Shown here one piece after another: positions 8,407 through 16,738 of a stretch of DNA of 64,000 bases. The notes under the pieces were generated by a model. The model was not told the DNA's origin, searched no databases, and worked only from the letters and a program-made list of their open reading frames with translations. Position numbers and translations under genes: made by a program. The stretch is from Bacteroidales bacterium (lineage in GTDB: Bacteria; Bacteroidota; Bacteroidia; Bacteroidales; UBA932). Every line of letters begins with the position of its first letter. The first letter of the stretch is position 1. The stretch covers positions 1 through 64,000 of the forward strand of contig JAKSKN010000009.1 in assembly GCA_024401695.1 (NCBI GenBank), written 5' to 3'.

Positions 8407-9462
8407 CTAGAGTGTTATGTCTTTTTCGAAGCCGGTTTCCCAATCCTTGATGGTGATGGATGCGCTGAACTCCTGCCGCTCGGGAATCACATCCGGATCA
8501 TCGGAACCGAGTCCCTTGATGGTGAGCTGATTGACGATGTATGAACAGTTGGGATTCAGACGGCCGTCAGTGCCCTTGATGTCAACCGGGTAGAATGTCC
8601 GGCGGTCTCCCCACCGGCAGCTCACGACAAGGCGGGTAGGCCGATCGGTCGCATTCCCGTAGGTAAAGAACGTATGTGCGGTAGTGTACGGATTCGCAAC
8701 CCCGGCTGAGGTGCTGAGCTCGAACGAGGTCCCGAGGCGGTCACACAGAAGCAGATCTGATGGTCCGGAGATGAACTTCCCTTTGTTGTAATACGCCGCA
8801 GTGGGAGCAGGGCTGAGTCCCAGAGACTCTCCCTTCACCGCATTTATGACATAGATGCTGTCAATCATGAAGCTCCGGGACTTCAGGGCTGTATTGGTCC
8901 CGAAGTCGGCCGTTATCTTCCGAATCTGGATCTTGGACACGAGGCGGGACACCTCGATGGACAGGCTGTTTGTCTGTGCGTCGATGAGTTTCTTCACTCC
9001 GGTCTGACTGAACATCAGCAGATCGTTCTTGGCGTTGTCCTTGAGGTCGGTCATGATGGCCTTGAACTCCTCCTGAGTCCTGACAGTGGAGACCGCATCG
9101 TATTTCCATCCGGTCTTACCGTAGTTGTTGGCCACCGCCCAGAATGTATACTCCTGGCCGATGTTGAGCTTCAGCGATGCACTCGCGCCGGATGTCGTGC
9201 TCTCATAAGCCTGGAGAGCACCGTCAGAGTCGAAGGCGAACACCTGGAGAGAATTCACCTTCTTCGTGTCGGTGGCATCGTCCGCAACCCCGAGGGCTTT
9301 CGTCCCGAACTGTTCATCAATATGGACCGTGACGACGGATTGGCCTTCCACAAGAGCCTCAGCCTCGCGGCAGGGCTCCTGCTCTTTGTTGCAGGAAGAC
9401 AGCAGGGCGATGGCGGAAAGTACCGCCAAGGGATAAAGAATTGTTTTCATAATCGTTTTCAT
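8407..9462 (-). CDS. Major fimbrial subunit candidate (FimA/Mfa1-type)
   Basis: This 351-residue lipoprotein (lipobox ALLSSC) has the hallmarks of shaft fimbrillins: a GTKAL segment near residue 53 where the N-terminal strand would be removed, then VNSLQVFAFDSDGALQAYES, LNIGQEYTFWAVANN, a LLMFSQTG segment, VSRLVSKIQIRKI, and a final strand ending EKDITL. In known systems the lipoprotein is transported to the surface, trimmed, and polymerized by donor-strand exchange. It lies directly after the FimB/Mfa2-like anchor gene, as in fim and mfa loci. The first ATG was used; a second Met four residues on (MKTIMKTI) is also possible. Confidence 0.75.
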   Translation of the reverse strand: MKTIMKTILYPLAVLSAIALLSSCNKEQEPCREAEALVEGQSVVTVHIDEQFGTKALGVADDATDTKKVNSLQVFAFDSDGALQAYESTTSGASASLKLNIGQEYTFWAVANNYGKTGWKYDAVSTVRTQEEFKAIMTDLKDNAKNDLLMFSQTGVKKLIDAQTNSLSIEVSRLVSKIQIRKITADFGTNTALKSRSFMIDSIYVINAVKGESLGLSPAPTAAYYNKGKFISGPSDLLLCDRLGTSFELSTSAGVANPYTTAHTFFTYGNATDRPTRLVVSCRWGDRRTFYPVDIKGTDGRLNPNCSYIVNQLTIKGLGSDDPDVIPERQEFSASITIKDWETGFEKDITL

Positions 9463-9473
9463 ATCTGATTCTT

Positions 9474-10292
9474 TTAGAGTGTAAAATCGAGGTAGATGGC
9501 TTCATCCCAGTCAATGATCCGGGCATCGACTGTCATTTCCTTGGAATCGATGTGCACTATTGCCAGAGGAGGCAAACTTCTCGCATCCCAATCATATCCG
9601 GCCGAGTCCAGTTCTGCGGCGAGGTCAATGCTGAAGAAAAGATTCCCGCTTGTTGCGCTAACAGCAGCAAGAGCGATATCTCGCGAGGCCTGACGCGGCA
9701 TATTGAATTGCCATGTCCCATCTCCATATGACTTCAGAGTACAGCAGAATTCTCCTTCCAAAGGCCTTCCCGACCAAAGGTCCAGGCCGCAGGTGCTGCC
9801 GGTTGCAACAAGAATTCCGTTTTCACCTAAAAAGGCATCATTGTCGAACTCCACGATGATCCGTGTGGATTCTCCACACAGGACGGGAGTGACGAAAACC
9901 TCTTCGCTTGCCGGCCCCAGGTCAAGGGTCTCGTGATATGAGAACAGGCGGTCAGAGTCCTCCCCGAATGGAATGACAAGTTCCTTGTTCCCTCCCTTGA
10001 GACGACGTTCGGACATCCCGAAGTAGCAGCTGAGGTCCGTCTTCTTTCTGGGTATTCCGATGGTATGGATGTCCCGGTAACTGTCCATTTTCACAATAGT
10101 GCTGTAAGAACCGGGGATGGAGACAAGAAGGCTGTCCCAGCTTGGAGCCGAGATGAACCTTTCATCTCCTCTGATAAGGGAATAATCCAGATTGAGAATG
10201 CACGGACATTCACTTCTGTCCTCCTTGATTGAGCAGGAAGAGAAGGCCAGTGTGGTGACAAATATTATAGTTGCAAAGGCTCCTGTTCTCAT
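9474..10292 (-). CDS. FimB/Mfa2-type fimbrial anchor lipoprotein
   Basis: The start is the ATG at 10292 (MRTGAFATIIF); an upstream TTG is unlikely. After the lipobox (AFSSC) comes the motif EDRSECPCILNLDYS, which closely matches the conserved Cys-Pro-Cys strand near the N-terminus of FimB/Mfa2-family proteins. These terminate and anchor fimbriae in the outer membrane and so control fimbrial length. Later FMSERRLKGG-like and EEVFVTPVLCGESTRIIVEF strands fit the fold. It lies between the OmpA-type gene (5 bp gap) and the shaft candidate (11 bp gap), the expected order. Confidence 0.8.
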   Translation of the reverse strand: MRTGAFATIIFVTTLAFSSCSIKEDRSECPCILNLDYSLIRGDERFISAPSWDSLLVSIPGSYSTIVKMDSYRDIHTIGIPRKKTDLSCYFGMSERRLKGGNKELVIPFGEDSDRLFSYHETLDLGPASEEVFVTPVLCGESTRIIVEFDNDAFLGENGILVATGSTCGLDLWSGRPLEGEFCCTLKSYGDGTWQFNMPRQASRDIALAAVSATSGNLFFSIDLAAELDSAGYDWDARSLPPLAIVHIDSKEMTVDARIIDWDEAIYLDFTL

Positions 10293-10297
10293 GGTAA

Positions 10298-12322
10298 TCA
10301 ATATTTGAAATAGTATTCTTCTTCCTCCTCGTTCTGCCTGTCGAGGCTGTAGGTTCTTATCAGAACACTTATTTCGGGATCGAGGTTGCCGCGGTTGAAA
10401 TACGTCCGGTCAGTGTTTGCCGCATTGAGGAAACACTGAACTGCTTCCTCCTCATCACCGGCGCGGGCGTATAAGATGGCTTTCAGATATTCAGTCTGAG
10501 GAGAGTCTGGTATGTCCTTTAGGATTGCCATCGCTGATGCGTTGTAGTCCAATGCCGTGAAGGCAACAGCGGTATTGAAATCGTTGTAAGGGCGAAGGAT
10601 GCCGATGGCTTTCTCGTAGTCACGATCCCGTATGGCCTGGACACCGTCCATATAGGTCGTGTCAAGAACGGTAGTGTGAATGGTGTCCTTGACCATTCCC
10701 TTGCGGTGCAGGAAGAAATCAAACTTCACGACACGAAGCCGCGGATACAGCACCTCGCGAAGATGCCTGTATGCTCTAGTGGAGCTCAGGGCCTTTTCAC
10801 GGAGGTCTGGGTCATGGATACGGCCAATGATTCCGGCGTATTCCTGTTTCTGCTCCTCGGAAAGGTCCGGGTCCTCTGTTATGAGTTTTTCGAGCATGCG
10901 CCAGTTTTCTCCTCCAGAATGTGGAGTGAAACGGATATCCGTCCATTCTTGACGGGCCATGGAGATTGTTTCCTCTCCATTTTCCCCGATCTCGATAAGG
11001 ACGCTCTGCTCGGATTTCAATGAATCCCGTACGTCATTCACGAACGCAGAGAAGTAGGATGAAGCACTTCGGGCACGTCTCAGACACAGCCCTTCATTGT
11101 GCTCTTCAGTCCCTTCCGGGGAGGCGAATGCCGTTATCGTGATTGAATCCAGATCGAACTTCTCGTTCTGTACCAGGGCACGGAGATTGTCCTTGATGCG
11201 TCCCATCTCAATGGCGTTGTTGCCAAGGGTCTCATCAATGTTGGAACTTCCCTGGCTGAAGTCAATATAGCAGGCAGTGTTCGCCTCGGAGCGTCTCTCG
11301 ATAACCTTGGTTTTGTAACGCTCCGTGTCATCCACGAATGCTGATATGGAACTGATGTAGAATGTAAGGGGCTCCGTTTCAGGCATGCTGTAGATTCTGT
11401 GGTCGGATTCGTAAATCTCGCCACTGAGGATAACATCGGCCTTTCTGAGCTTCGGTCGCGTGTTAATCGTCTGGGTATAGCAGTAGGTGAAATCTCCATT
11501 CTGAGCTCTCAGAACCGTGTCGAGCCGGATCCCTTCTGTGACAATCGGCACTTTCACATATCTGTCATACATCCTCGAAATGCGGGATTTCTTCCAGCGG
11601 TTGATGCTGCGGGCCAGCTTGTTGGTGTAATGCTCCACGGCCTCCTGTTCCGTCACTCCGAAGACTGACTGGAAATCCTCGTCGGAGACATATGTCGAAT
11701 CCGTCTTGAAAGAGTATAGAGCCGGAATATTCCGCTCTACGAACAGTTCCAGTTGACGGATGTTGATAAACCTTGTAGTGTCCTGTATGATTGAAGATAT
11801 GAACCTGCCGTACTGTTCATATCCCTTCAGCTGAGCCTTCCTGTACTCATCTCCGGTGATGATGACAGGCTCGAGCCTCAGACTGTCCTCCATCACGAAG
11901 AGATCAGGATAGAACCTCAGCTGCCATTTGCTGTCCTGAAGGGATTCCGGGACAGTGATGTTAAACTGGAGATCGACCTTGCCGTGGCGCTCTGCAACGT
12001 TCCTGAAGCGGGCTGTCACGACAGCTGCATCCAGAACGTCGTGCGCCACCATTTGGCCGTCCTCATCTTTTATGGCATTCATGATGATGACTTCATTGCC
12101 GTCCATGTCCAGGACGGTGAGCGTATCGCGGTGAGGCTTGCGTATGACAGTATCCAGTTCAGACAGCTGCCTGTCGGTAGGAAGAGAGAGATCTGCCCTG
12201 ATCTTGTTCTCGTTCAGATATGCTATCTTTCTGCCCGGACCGCATGACGCTGCAATATTCAAGGCCAGAATGAGGGCAGTAGCCGCCGCAGCAATTCTTG
12301 TAATAATCTTTCTAGAACACAT
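10298..12322 (-). CDS. OmpA-like domain lipoprotein of the fimbrial operon
   Basis: The 674-residue product has a lipoprotein-like signal (LNIAASC). Residues about 90-370 are of unknown family. Residues about 365-460 hold an OmpA-type peptidoglycan-binding pattern: CYIDFSQGSSNIDE..NAIEMGRIKDNL, then ITAFASPEGTEEHNEGLCLRRARS, with the Asp/Arg residues typical of diaminopimelate binding. The last 150 residues look like helical TPR-type repeats (YEKAIGILRPYND). Such proteins occur in Bacteroidales fimbrial loci with DUF3575 partners and may attach the assembly machinery to the cell wall. It overlaps the first DUF3575 gene by 11 bp. Confidence 0.7.
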   Translation of the reverse strand: MCSRKIITRIAAAATALILALNIAASCGPGRKIAYLNENKIRADLSLPTDRQLSELDTVIRKPHRDTLTVLDMDGNEVIIMNAIKDEDGQMVAHDVLDAAVVTARFRNVAERHGKVDLQFNITVPESLQDSKWQLRFYPDLFVMEDSLRLEPVIITGDEYRKAQLKGYEQYGRFISSIIQDTTRFINIRQLELFVERNIPALYSFKTDSTYVSDEDFQSVFGVTEQEAVEHYTNKLARSINRWKKSRISRMYDRYVKVPIVTEGIRLDTVLRAQNGDFTYCYTQTINTRPKLRKADVILSGEIYESDHRIYSMPETEPLTFYISSISAFVDDTERYKTKVIERRSEANTACYIDFSQGSSNIDETLGNNAIEMGRIKDNLRALVQNEKFDLDSITITAFASPEGTEEHNEGLCLRRARSASSYFSAFVNDVRDSLKSEQSVLIEIGENGEETISMARQEWTDIRFTPHSGGENWRMLEKLITEDPDLSEEQKQEYAGIIGRIHDPDLREKALSSTRAYRHLREVLYPRLRVVKFDFFLHRKGMVKDTIHTTVLDTTYMDGVQAIRDRDYEKAIGILRPYNDFNTAVAFTALDYNASAMAILKDIPDSPQTEYLKAILYARAGDEEEAVQCFLNAANTDRTYFNRGNLDPEISVLIRTYSLDRQNEEEEEYYFKY

Positions 12323-12899
12323 AGACCACTGATATCATTGCCTGATCGGGAAGGATAAACATCCTCTCACCTCTTTCGAGAAGACGCCCGCACCAGGGGA
12401 GTGCATATCTTGAAAAGAACTTATAACCGCCCCAGAAACCCAATCCGAACTCAAGGTTCCAGTGCTTGTGGATCTGAAGGTCGTAGCCGGCGAGAAGGGC
12501 GGCTCCGAAAGCATCCCCAGCTTCATTGTCCGGCACCCACGCAAAGGAGGAAAGACCGCCATAATCGTATTCCTGATACTGAAGCCGTGCGGCTATCCAC
12601 CAACCGGAATATACATTCCAAGGCCACCAGCGGGCTCCGAAAGAGTATGCCTGCTGGCGAGCCTTCCGTTCGTTGACCTGTCTCTGCTCGTAAGTGCCGG
12701 CAGTACGCCAGGACCAACTGTTGTACCGCGCTCCGGCCTCTAGGCTCCAGTGCTGGCCGGTAGCCAGCTGCAGGGAGGCGTTCGGCGTCAAGAAGTCTGA
12801 CCACTCAAGGACATTGGTCCCAAGTGAGACCTTCTGAGCATTGGCCCTAAAGGTTGTGCACAGAAGAATTGCAGAGATTATTATCCAATATCGTTTCAT
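12312..12899 (-). CDS. DUF3575 domain protein, first gene of fimbrial operon
   Basis: The start at MKRYWIIISAIL (12899) is preferred because the longer in-frame start (12932) lies inside a terminator-like hairpin. The 195-residue product has a signal peptide ending near RANAQ, followed by the DUF3575 pattern SLGTNVLEWSDFLTPNASL, WSLEAGARYNSW, paired Trp/Tyr strands and a closing MISVVYVF strand. A small outer-membrane barrel is likely. It appears to open the long fimbrial operon; no clear -7 box was seen just upstream, so its promoter is not assigned. Confidence 0.75.
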   Translation of the reverse strand: MKRYWIIISAILLCTTFRANAQKVSLGTNVLEWSDFLTPNASLQLATGQHWSLEAGARYNSWSWRTAGTYEQRQVNERKARQQAYSFGARWWPWNVYSGWWIAARLQYQEYDYGGLSSFAWVPDNEAGDAFGAALLAGYDLQIHKHWNLEFGLGFWGGYKFFSRYALPWCGRLLERGERMFILPDQAMISVVYVF

Positions 12900-12911
12900 T
12901 CTCATTTCTTT

Positions 12912-12948
12912 CTTTTTAAAAACCGGCTGCATCTCCCGACGGAGCCGG
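12912..12948 (-). terminator. Terminator after the TraO-like gene
   Basis: On the minus strand CCGGCT (12948-12943) pairs with AGCCGG (12928-12923), with a further short helix in the loop, and TTTTTAAAAA follows. It lies 65 bp after the TraO-like stop codon and just before the fimbrial operon, separating the two units. Confidence 0.55.
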
Positions 12949-13013
12949 AATTCATTCTAACATTTAATTAACCTTATGAAAAAAACTATTCAGAATGCAC
13001 TGTTGCATTGTCG

Positions 13014-13598
13014 TTATAGACTTACACGAACGCCCAGAGAGCCGACTATGTTTGCAATGTCAGTCTCAATGGATGAAGAAAATGTAAAGGGGAAGTTGGC
13101 CCCTAGAGTAAATGCCACCTTCGGGCAGAAGAATATCTCTAGTTCTACTGAAGGCTTCAACCCGTAGATGAACTCCGCTTTGGGATACTGATCCTCGACT
13201 CCTTCCGGTATTGAGTGAAACAACTCATAGGCATTGCATCCCAAGAACGCTCCGCCCCCAAGGTATAGGTTCAAGCATCTGTCATATGTCCCAACCAGAC
13301 GGTACATCCAGTCCCCGTAGGCAACGAAATGTGCGTGGTCGAAATACTCACCGTTTGCATATTTACCGCCAATCCTGACATTGTAGTCAGTTGCCATGAG
13401 ACCTGCTTTCCAATAAGAATGTAACAAGTACATCCCGGCATTTATGTCCAAGCCTCCGGAAGGAATGCCGCAAGTTGAAATCTGCTGTGCCAGTCCTATG
13501 TGTACGCTTCTGTTTGAAGTCCTTTGTGCCGAGCACTCAAAAGAGAAGGCCAGCAGTGTGAAAAGGACGAAATAACAGTAAAATAAATTACGCTTCAT
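13014..13598 (-). CDS. traO: TraO-like conjugal transfer protein
   Basis: The ATG at 13598 gives 194 residues with a signal peptide (FSFECSAQ). The C-terminal half matches the TraO pattern of Bacteroides conjugative elements: LYLGGGAFLGCNAYEL, a FIYGLKPSVELEIFF segment with acidic and aromatic residues, an NFPFTFSSSIETD element and a closing GSLGVRVSL strand. TraO is an exported protein of the Tra apparatus with a beta-barrel-like look. Here it stands alone without traA-N or traQ in view, so it may be a stray copy or another outer-membrane protein such as a DUF3575 relative. A Bacteroidota-type promoter lies just upstream. Confidence 0.5.
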   Translation of the reverse strand: MKRNLFYCYFVLFTLLAFSFECSAQRTSNRSVHIGLAQQISTCGIPSGGLDINAGMYLLHSYWKAGLMATDYNVRIGGKYANGEYFDHAHFVAYGDWMYRLVGTYDRCLNLYLGGGAFLGCNAYELFHSIPEGVEDQYPKAEFIYGLKPSVELEIFFCPKVAFTLGANFPFTFSSSIETDIANIVGSLGVRVSL

Positions 13599-13602
13599 CT
13601 GC

Positions 13603-13614
13603 ACTTTTATTTGA
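13603..13614 (-). repeat. Shared 12-mer TCAAATAAAAGT, copy 1
   Basis: The 12-mer TCAAATAAAAGT reads on the minus strand just before the TraO-like start. Identical copies occur at 20198-20209, 55444-55455 and 55547-55558. A regulator site is possible; the binder is unknown. Confidence 0.4.
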
Positions 13615-13623
13615 TTGCAAGTG

Positions 13624-13654
13624 CAAAGGAAAGAAAGAATTTCCGATAATCAAA
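13624..13654 (-). promoter_or_regulatory. Promoter of TraO-like gene
   Basis: On the minus strand TTTG (13654-13651), a 19-bp spacer and TTCCTTTG (13631-13624) match the Bacteroidota -33/-7 pattern with one mismatch. The predicted start site lies near 13620, about 20 bp before the ATG. Confidence 0.45.
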
Positions 13655-13714
13655 GAAAAGTGTAACCGAAAAATAAAATATTTGATTGCAAACCCCGTTC
13701 TGCATATCCCAGAC

Positions 13715-13973
13715 GCGGGCAGAAATGATTCCCCTGCCGTTGCCATGGGCCCCTTTGCTTCAGCCAGGGCTGATGCTTATTCCCTTGGCACCTCTTCCTG
13801 AATTGTCCAGCCTCCTCCAGAGGTCCTGCTGCCATCGGCGATGGCAGCCCGGCTGTCGTCATTCAGGAGGAGTACCGGCACCGCTCTTTCCCCAAGTTAG
13901 GTTCTGTCTGCCCCGCGCTTAGGCATCCAGAACCTGCACTGGGGAGAGCTGGGGCCCCAATATTTCTGCCCGC
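13715..13973 (+). ncRNA. Structured RNA candidate, 259 nt, family not recognised
   Basis: A perfect 12-bp terminal stem pairs 13715-13726 with 13962-13973. Inside it are helices at 13741-13749/13782-13790 (one mismatch), hairpin 13760-13764/13769-13773, 13794-13803/13861-13870 (one U-G) enclosing hairpin 13828-13836/13840-13848, and 13886-13893/13941-13948 (one U-G) enclosing 13899-13906/13928-13935. This makes a multibranched fold. Both wobble pairs are U-G only if the plus strand is the RNA. No protein frame explains the segment, and it faces the 3' end of umuC. I do not see tmRNA, RNase P or SRP RNA signatures. Confidence 0.6.
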
Positions 13974-14031
13974 ATTTCAGAAATAAAAATGGCCCTCAGG
14001 AATAAGTTCATTTCAATAATATCCCCATAGT

Positions 14032-15297
14032 TTATATCCTTACGGTGAGAAGGTCATTGATGTCGGTCAGGAAATTCGGACTCCGGTGCTCGCTCTTGAC
14101 TTTCCACTCCTCTGAGTTGCCGCCTTCTACGGCCAGTCTCACCGTCTTGAGGCCGTACTTCTGATTCAGACAGTCGAGGGCCCTGGAGAGTTCCAGCCTT
14201 TCTTCTCTATTGTCAATCGGGTCGAAGAGGTTCTGCTGGACGCCGCCATTCACGATATCACCGAGGATAACTCCGGATTTCTTGTACTTGATTCCCGGTC
14301 TGTAGATCTCATCGACAATGGCCATCGCAGCTCTCGTTATCTCGATTGTGTCTGCCGTTGCAACGGGGAAAGAATATGATGCCATGTTGAAGTATTGAGG
14401 CAAATCCTCACGGAAGAAATTGCTGCACAGGAAGACCGAGACGGCCCCTGCCTTTGACCCCTGCCCCCTGAGTTTGTTGGCGCAGCTAGCGACAAACGAA
14501 GCCACTGAAGCCTTCACCTGCTCGATGGTGGATATCATCTCACCGAAACTGCGGCTGGTCGTTATGCTCTGCCGCTTGAGAACCTCGGGAGTATCGACGC
14601 AAGGGCAACCGTTGAGTTCCTTCCATGTCTGGACACCGGGCTTGGTGAAATGCCGATGTACCCAGTCGCCTGGCTTATCCGCGAATTCCAACGGAGTCCG
14701 CACCCCAAGCGACAGTAGTTTCTCATATGTGCGTCTTCCGATGCCCCAGACATCATCCAGTTCGAAAAGCTCAAGGGCTTTCCTGCGCTTGGCTTCGGAA
14801 TCTATCATGCATACGGACCGATATCCCGGGTAGTTCTTGGCGAACTTGCTCCCCATCTTCGCCAGCGTCTTCGTGGGTGCCACACCGACGCTGACCGGTA
14901 TATCTGTCCAGAGTTTGATCTTACGGGCCACACCGCGCATGTAATCCTCGATGTCAAAATTGCGGTCAAAGCCGGAGAGGTCAGCGAAGATCTCGTCAAT
15001 GGAATAGCTCTCACAGTAATCGACAGACTTGCGGATGATGTTCTGAACTCTCTTTGACATGGCCGCATAGAGCATCATGTTCGTCGAGAATACATTCACG
15101 TGATTCCGTTCCACGATGCTTCTGAACTTGAAAATGGGATCCCCACGATGAAGTCCTAGAGCCTTGGCTTCAGGAGTGAGAGCCACAATGATGCCGTCAT
15201 TGGAACTGAGCACGACGACCGGTTTTCCACCCAGACCCGGATGAAAGACCTTCTCGACACTGCAGAAGTACGAGTTCGCATCGATCACAGCCCACAT
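14032..15297 (-). CDS. umuC: Y-family translesion DNA polymerase UmuC
   Basis: The 421-residue protein is of normal UmuC length. It shows the Y-family palm motifs: the metal-binding Asp6 in AVIDANSYFCSVE and the SIDEIFADLSGF motif with Asp101-Glu102. The helix-hairpin-helix segment (VWGIGRRTYEKLLSLG) and little-finger region follow. Together with UmuD' it copies past DNA lesions at the cost of mutations. It lies 59 bp downstream of umuD on the same strand, a standard umuDC operon. Such operons are common on plasmids and integrative elements. Confidence 0.93.
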   Translation of the reverse strand: MWAVIDANSYFCSVEKVFHPGLGGKPVVVLSSNDGIIVALTPEAKALGLHRGDPIFKFRSIVERNHVNVFSTNMMLYAAMSKRVQNIIRKSVDYCESYSIDEIFADLSGFDRNFDIEDYMRGVARKIKLWTDIPVSVGVAPTKTLAKMGSKFAKNYPGYRSVCMIDSEAKRRKALELFELDDVWGIGRRTYEKLLSLGVRTPLEFADKPGDWVHRHFTKPGVQTWKELNGCPCVDTPEVLKRQSITTSRSFGEMISTIEQVKASVASFVASCANKLRGQGSKAGAVSVFLCSNFFREDLPQYFNMASYSFPVATADTIEITRAAMAIVDEIYRPGIKYKKSGVILGDIVNGGVQQNLFDPIDNREERLELSRALDCLNQKYGLKTVRLAVEGGNSEEWKVKSEHRSPNFLTDINDLLTVRI

Positions 15298-15356
15298 GTG
15301 ACAACTGTCTAAAAGAGATTCTTTTTGCCTGAATTGAGTGTACCAAGAACCATAAT

Positions 15357-15977
15357 CTAATCCCTTGCCTTGTGAATTATGAATGTGACCGTTCCCCAGA
15401 TGCTGAAATCGTCATCCTTGGTAACTGGGAATTTCGGGTAATCAGGATTGGCGGGAACGAGCCAAGCCTGTCCATTCTCTTCAACGAAGCGTTTAAGTGT
15501 GTATTCTCCGTTGAGTTCACATACGGCGATCTCCTTCGGAGAAGGATTGCGGTTACTCTTGTCAACTATGACTATGTCTCCGGAGAGGATGCCTGCATCT
15601 ATCATCGAGTCCCCGGTCACGCGAATGAGATAGGATGCTTCCGGATGGGGGCAGAGCATCGAGAGAAGTTCGATGTCCTGAGAGCGCTCATCGTTGTCCA
15701 GGGGCACTGGGAAACCGGCCACCACACGGACATCGAAGTAGGGGAGATGCATCGGCCTGATCGCAGATGCCCTTGTGACCTGTCCAAAATCCGGATCCTT
15801 CTTTTCGTTTAACAAGGCCTTTCTCAAGCTGTAGCGGATAAATCCCGTACGGTCTGTCTTCGCGTCGAGCTCCTTAGCCAGGTCGCCCGGGCAACGGAAT
15901 GAATACAACTTGCTGTCACCTTTGGGACGGCCGGCCCCCTCGCGGCGTCCTCCGTGTTGTTTCTTTGTCTCCTCCAT
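15357..15977 (-). CDS. umuD: UmuD-like LexA/S24 family self-cleaving protein
   Basis: The 206-residue product carries a C-terminal S24 peptidase fold. The Ala87-Gly88 cleavage site is in VVAGFPVP, the catalytic Ser124 in TGDSMIDAG and Lys162 in EYTLKRF. It is longer than E. coli UmuD (139 aa) because of a basic N-terminal region (GGRREGAGRPKGDSK followed by a helical segment) that could bind DNA, as in UmuD-like repressors of other bacteria. Cleavage promoted by RecA filaments would activate it as the partner of UmuC. An inverted repeat and -7 box precede it. Confidence 0.88.
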   Translation of the reverse strand: MEETKKQHGGRREGAGRPKGDSKLYSFRCPGDLAKELDAKTDRTGFIRYSLRKALLNEKKDPDFGQVTRASAIRPMHLPYFDVRVVAGFPVPLDNDERSQDIELLSMLCPHPEASYLIRVTGDSMIDAGILSGDIVIVDKSNRNPSPKEIAVCELNGEYTLKRFVEENGQAWLVPANPDYPKFPVTKDDDFSIWGTVTFIIHKARD

Positions 15978-16000
15978 GATGTGATTCTCACTTGCAAGGG

Positions 16001-16042
16001 CAAAGATAGAAATAAATTTGAATAATGTAATACGATATTCAA
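16001..16042 (-). promoter_or_regulatory. umuDC promoter with inverted repeat
   Basis: A minus-strand -7 box TATCTTTG (16008-16001) is preceded by a perfect inverted repeat TTGAATA-N11-TATTCAA (16018-16042) over the -20 to -40 region. This could be the operator for the damage-responsive regulator, possibly the UmuD-like protein itself. Confidence 0.4.
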
Positions 16043-16133
16043 GAAGCGAAATCAGAGGTATTCTCTCTTTCTGTCACTTGGATACTTTCTCGTTTGAAGG
16101 GAAATCAAATGACTTCAGGTAAACCATACGATT

Positions 16134-16463
16134 CTAACATTTCTTGATGCATTCCGGATAATTTTCCGGCTTTCTCTCTCCTTCGGGGATGATGCAGCGG
16201 TTGATTAGGTCGCACTGCTCTGGAGCCGGATCCATCATCCAATATCGGTAGTCTCCCCAGTAGAGATACTTGTACTTCTTTCCGAAGAATTCTCCTTCAA
16301 CTCCATACTCGCTGATGAAGCGTGCGAACCACAGCCATTCCCCGGCATTCTCACATTTAGATTTGAGGCAGTACCAATGCGGAATATCGGCCATGGTCTT
16401 TGCGAAGATCCATTCCTGCTCCTCGATGAAATGCGTTACTATTGACGCCAACTCCATAGTCAT
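16134..16463 (-). CDS. Small conserved-type protein, function unknown
   Basis: I use the Met at 16463 because the -7 box at 16478-16485 places the transcript start after the longer start (16502). The 109-residue product is rich in Trp, Tyr and Cys (EQEWIFAKTMADIPHWYCLKSK, WGDYRYWMMDP). Proteins with a similar WIFAKTM...PHWY layout occur in Bacteroidales mobile elements without known function. Its promoter carries the 15-bp palindrome shared by eleven other units in the window, so it probably belongs to the same regulon as the clpP, dnaE and MoxR genes far downstream. Confidence 0.6.
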   Translation of the reverse strand: MTMELASIVTHFIEEQEWIFAKTMADIPHWYCLKSKCENAGEWLWFARFISEYGVEGEFFGKKYKYLYWGDYRYWMMDPAPEQCDLINRCIIPEGERKPENYPECIKKC

Positions 16464-16477
16464 ACTGATATTTTCTG

Positions 16478-16511
16478 CAAAGATAAATGGCCAGATTGAC
16501 AAATATCGTCA
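16478..16511 (-). promoter_or_regulatory. Regulon promoter 1 (palindrome + -7 box)
   Basis: In the direction of transcription TGACGATATTTGTCA (16511-16497) is followed after 11 bp by the -7 box TATCTTTG (16485-16478). The same spacing is found at eleven other promoters in the window. Confidence 0.7.
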
Positions 16512-16708
16512 AAGGTTTCTGTGGGATGGGCCGCTGGGAATTTTTTTACTAGGTCACAACAGACATGGTTAACGGTAAAGAATCCAGTTTCTGAGAAATG
16601 TCGTATCCTCGTGTCATAATCAATCGGCAAAGCCGCCCGGCTCAAATTCTTCTCCCCGACCAGCGTTTCGTGTTTGACACAGGGCCGGGTCGAACAAAAA
16701 ATATTAGC

Positions 16709-16716
16709 TATATTTG
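16709..16716 (+). promoter_or_regulatory. -7 box of the gene at 16739
   Basis: TATATTTG matches TAnnTTTG exactly and lies 22 bp before the ATG at 16739. It supports that start over the in-frame upstream one. No -33 TTTG at the normal spacing was seen. Confidence 0.45.
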
Positions 16717-16738
16717 GAAAGAACAAGCACTAATCATT

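Noticed and set aside
13650..13922. Small frames over the 13.7 kb region
   Set aside because: They are short, Pro/Leu/Gly-rich and lie inside the base-paired segment; the pairing explains the sequence better.
16598..16738. N-terminal extension of the gene at 16739
   Set aside because: A perfect -7 box lies within the extension, so the transcript begins after it.
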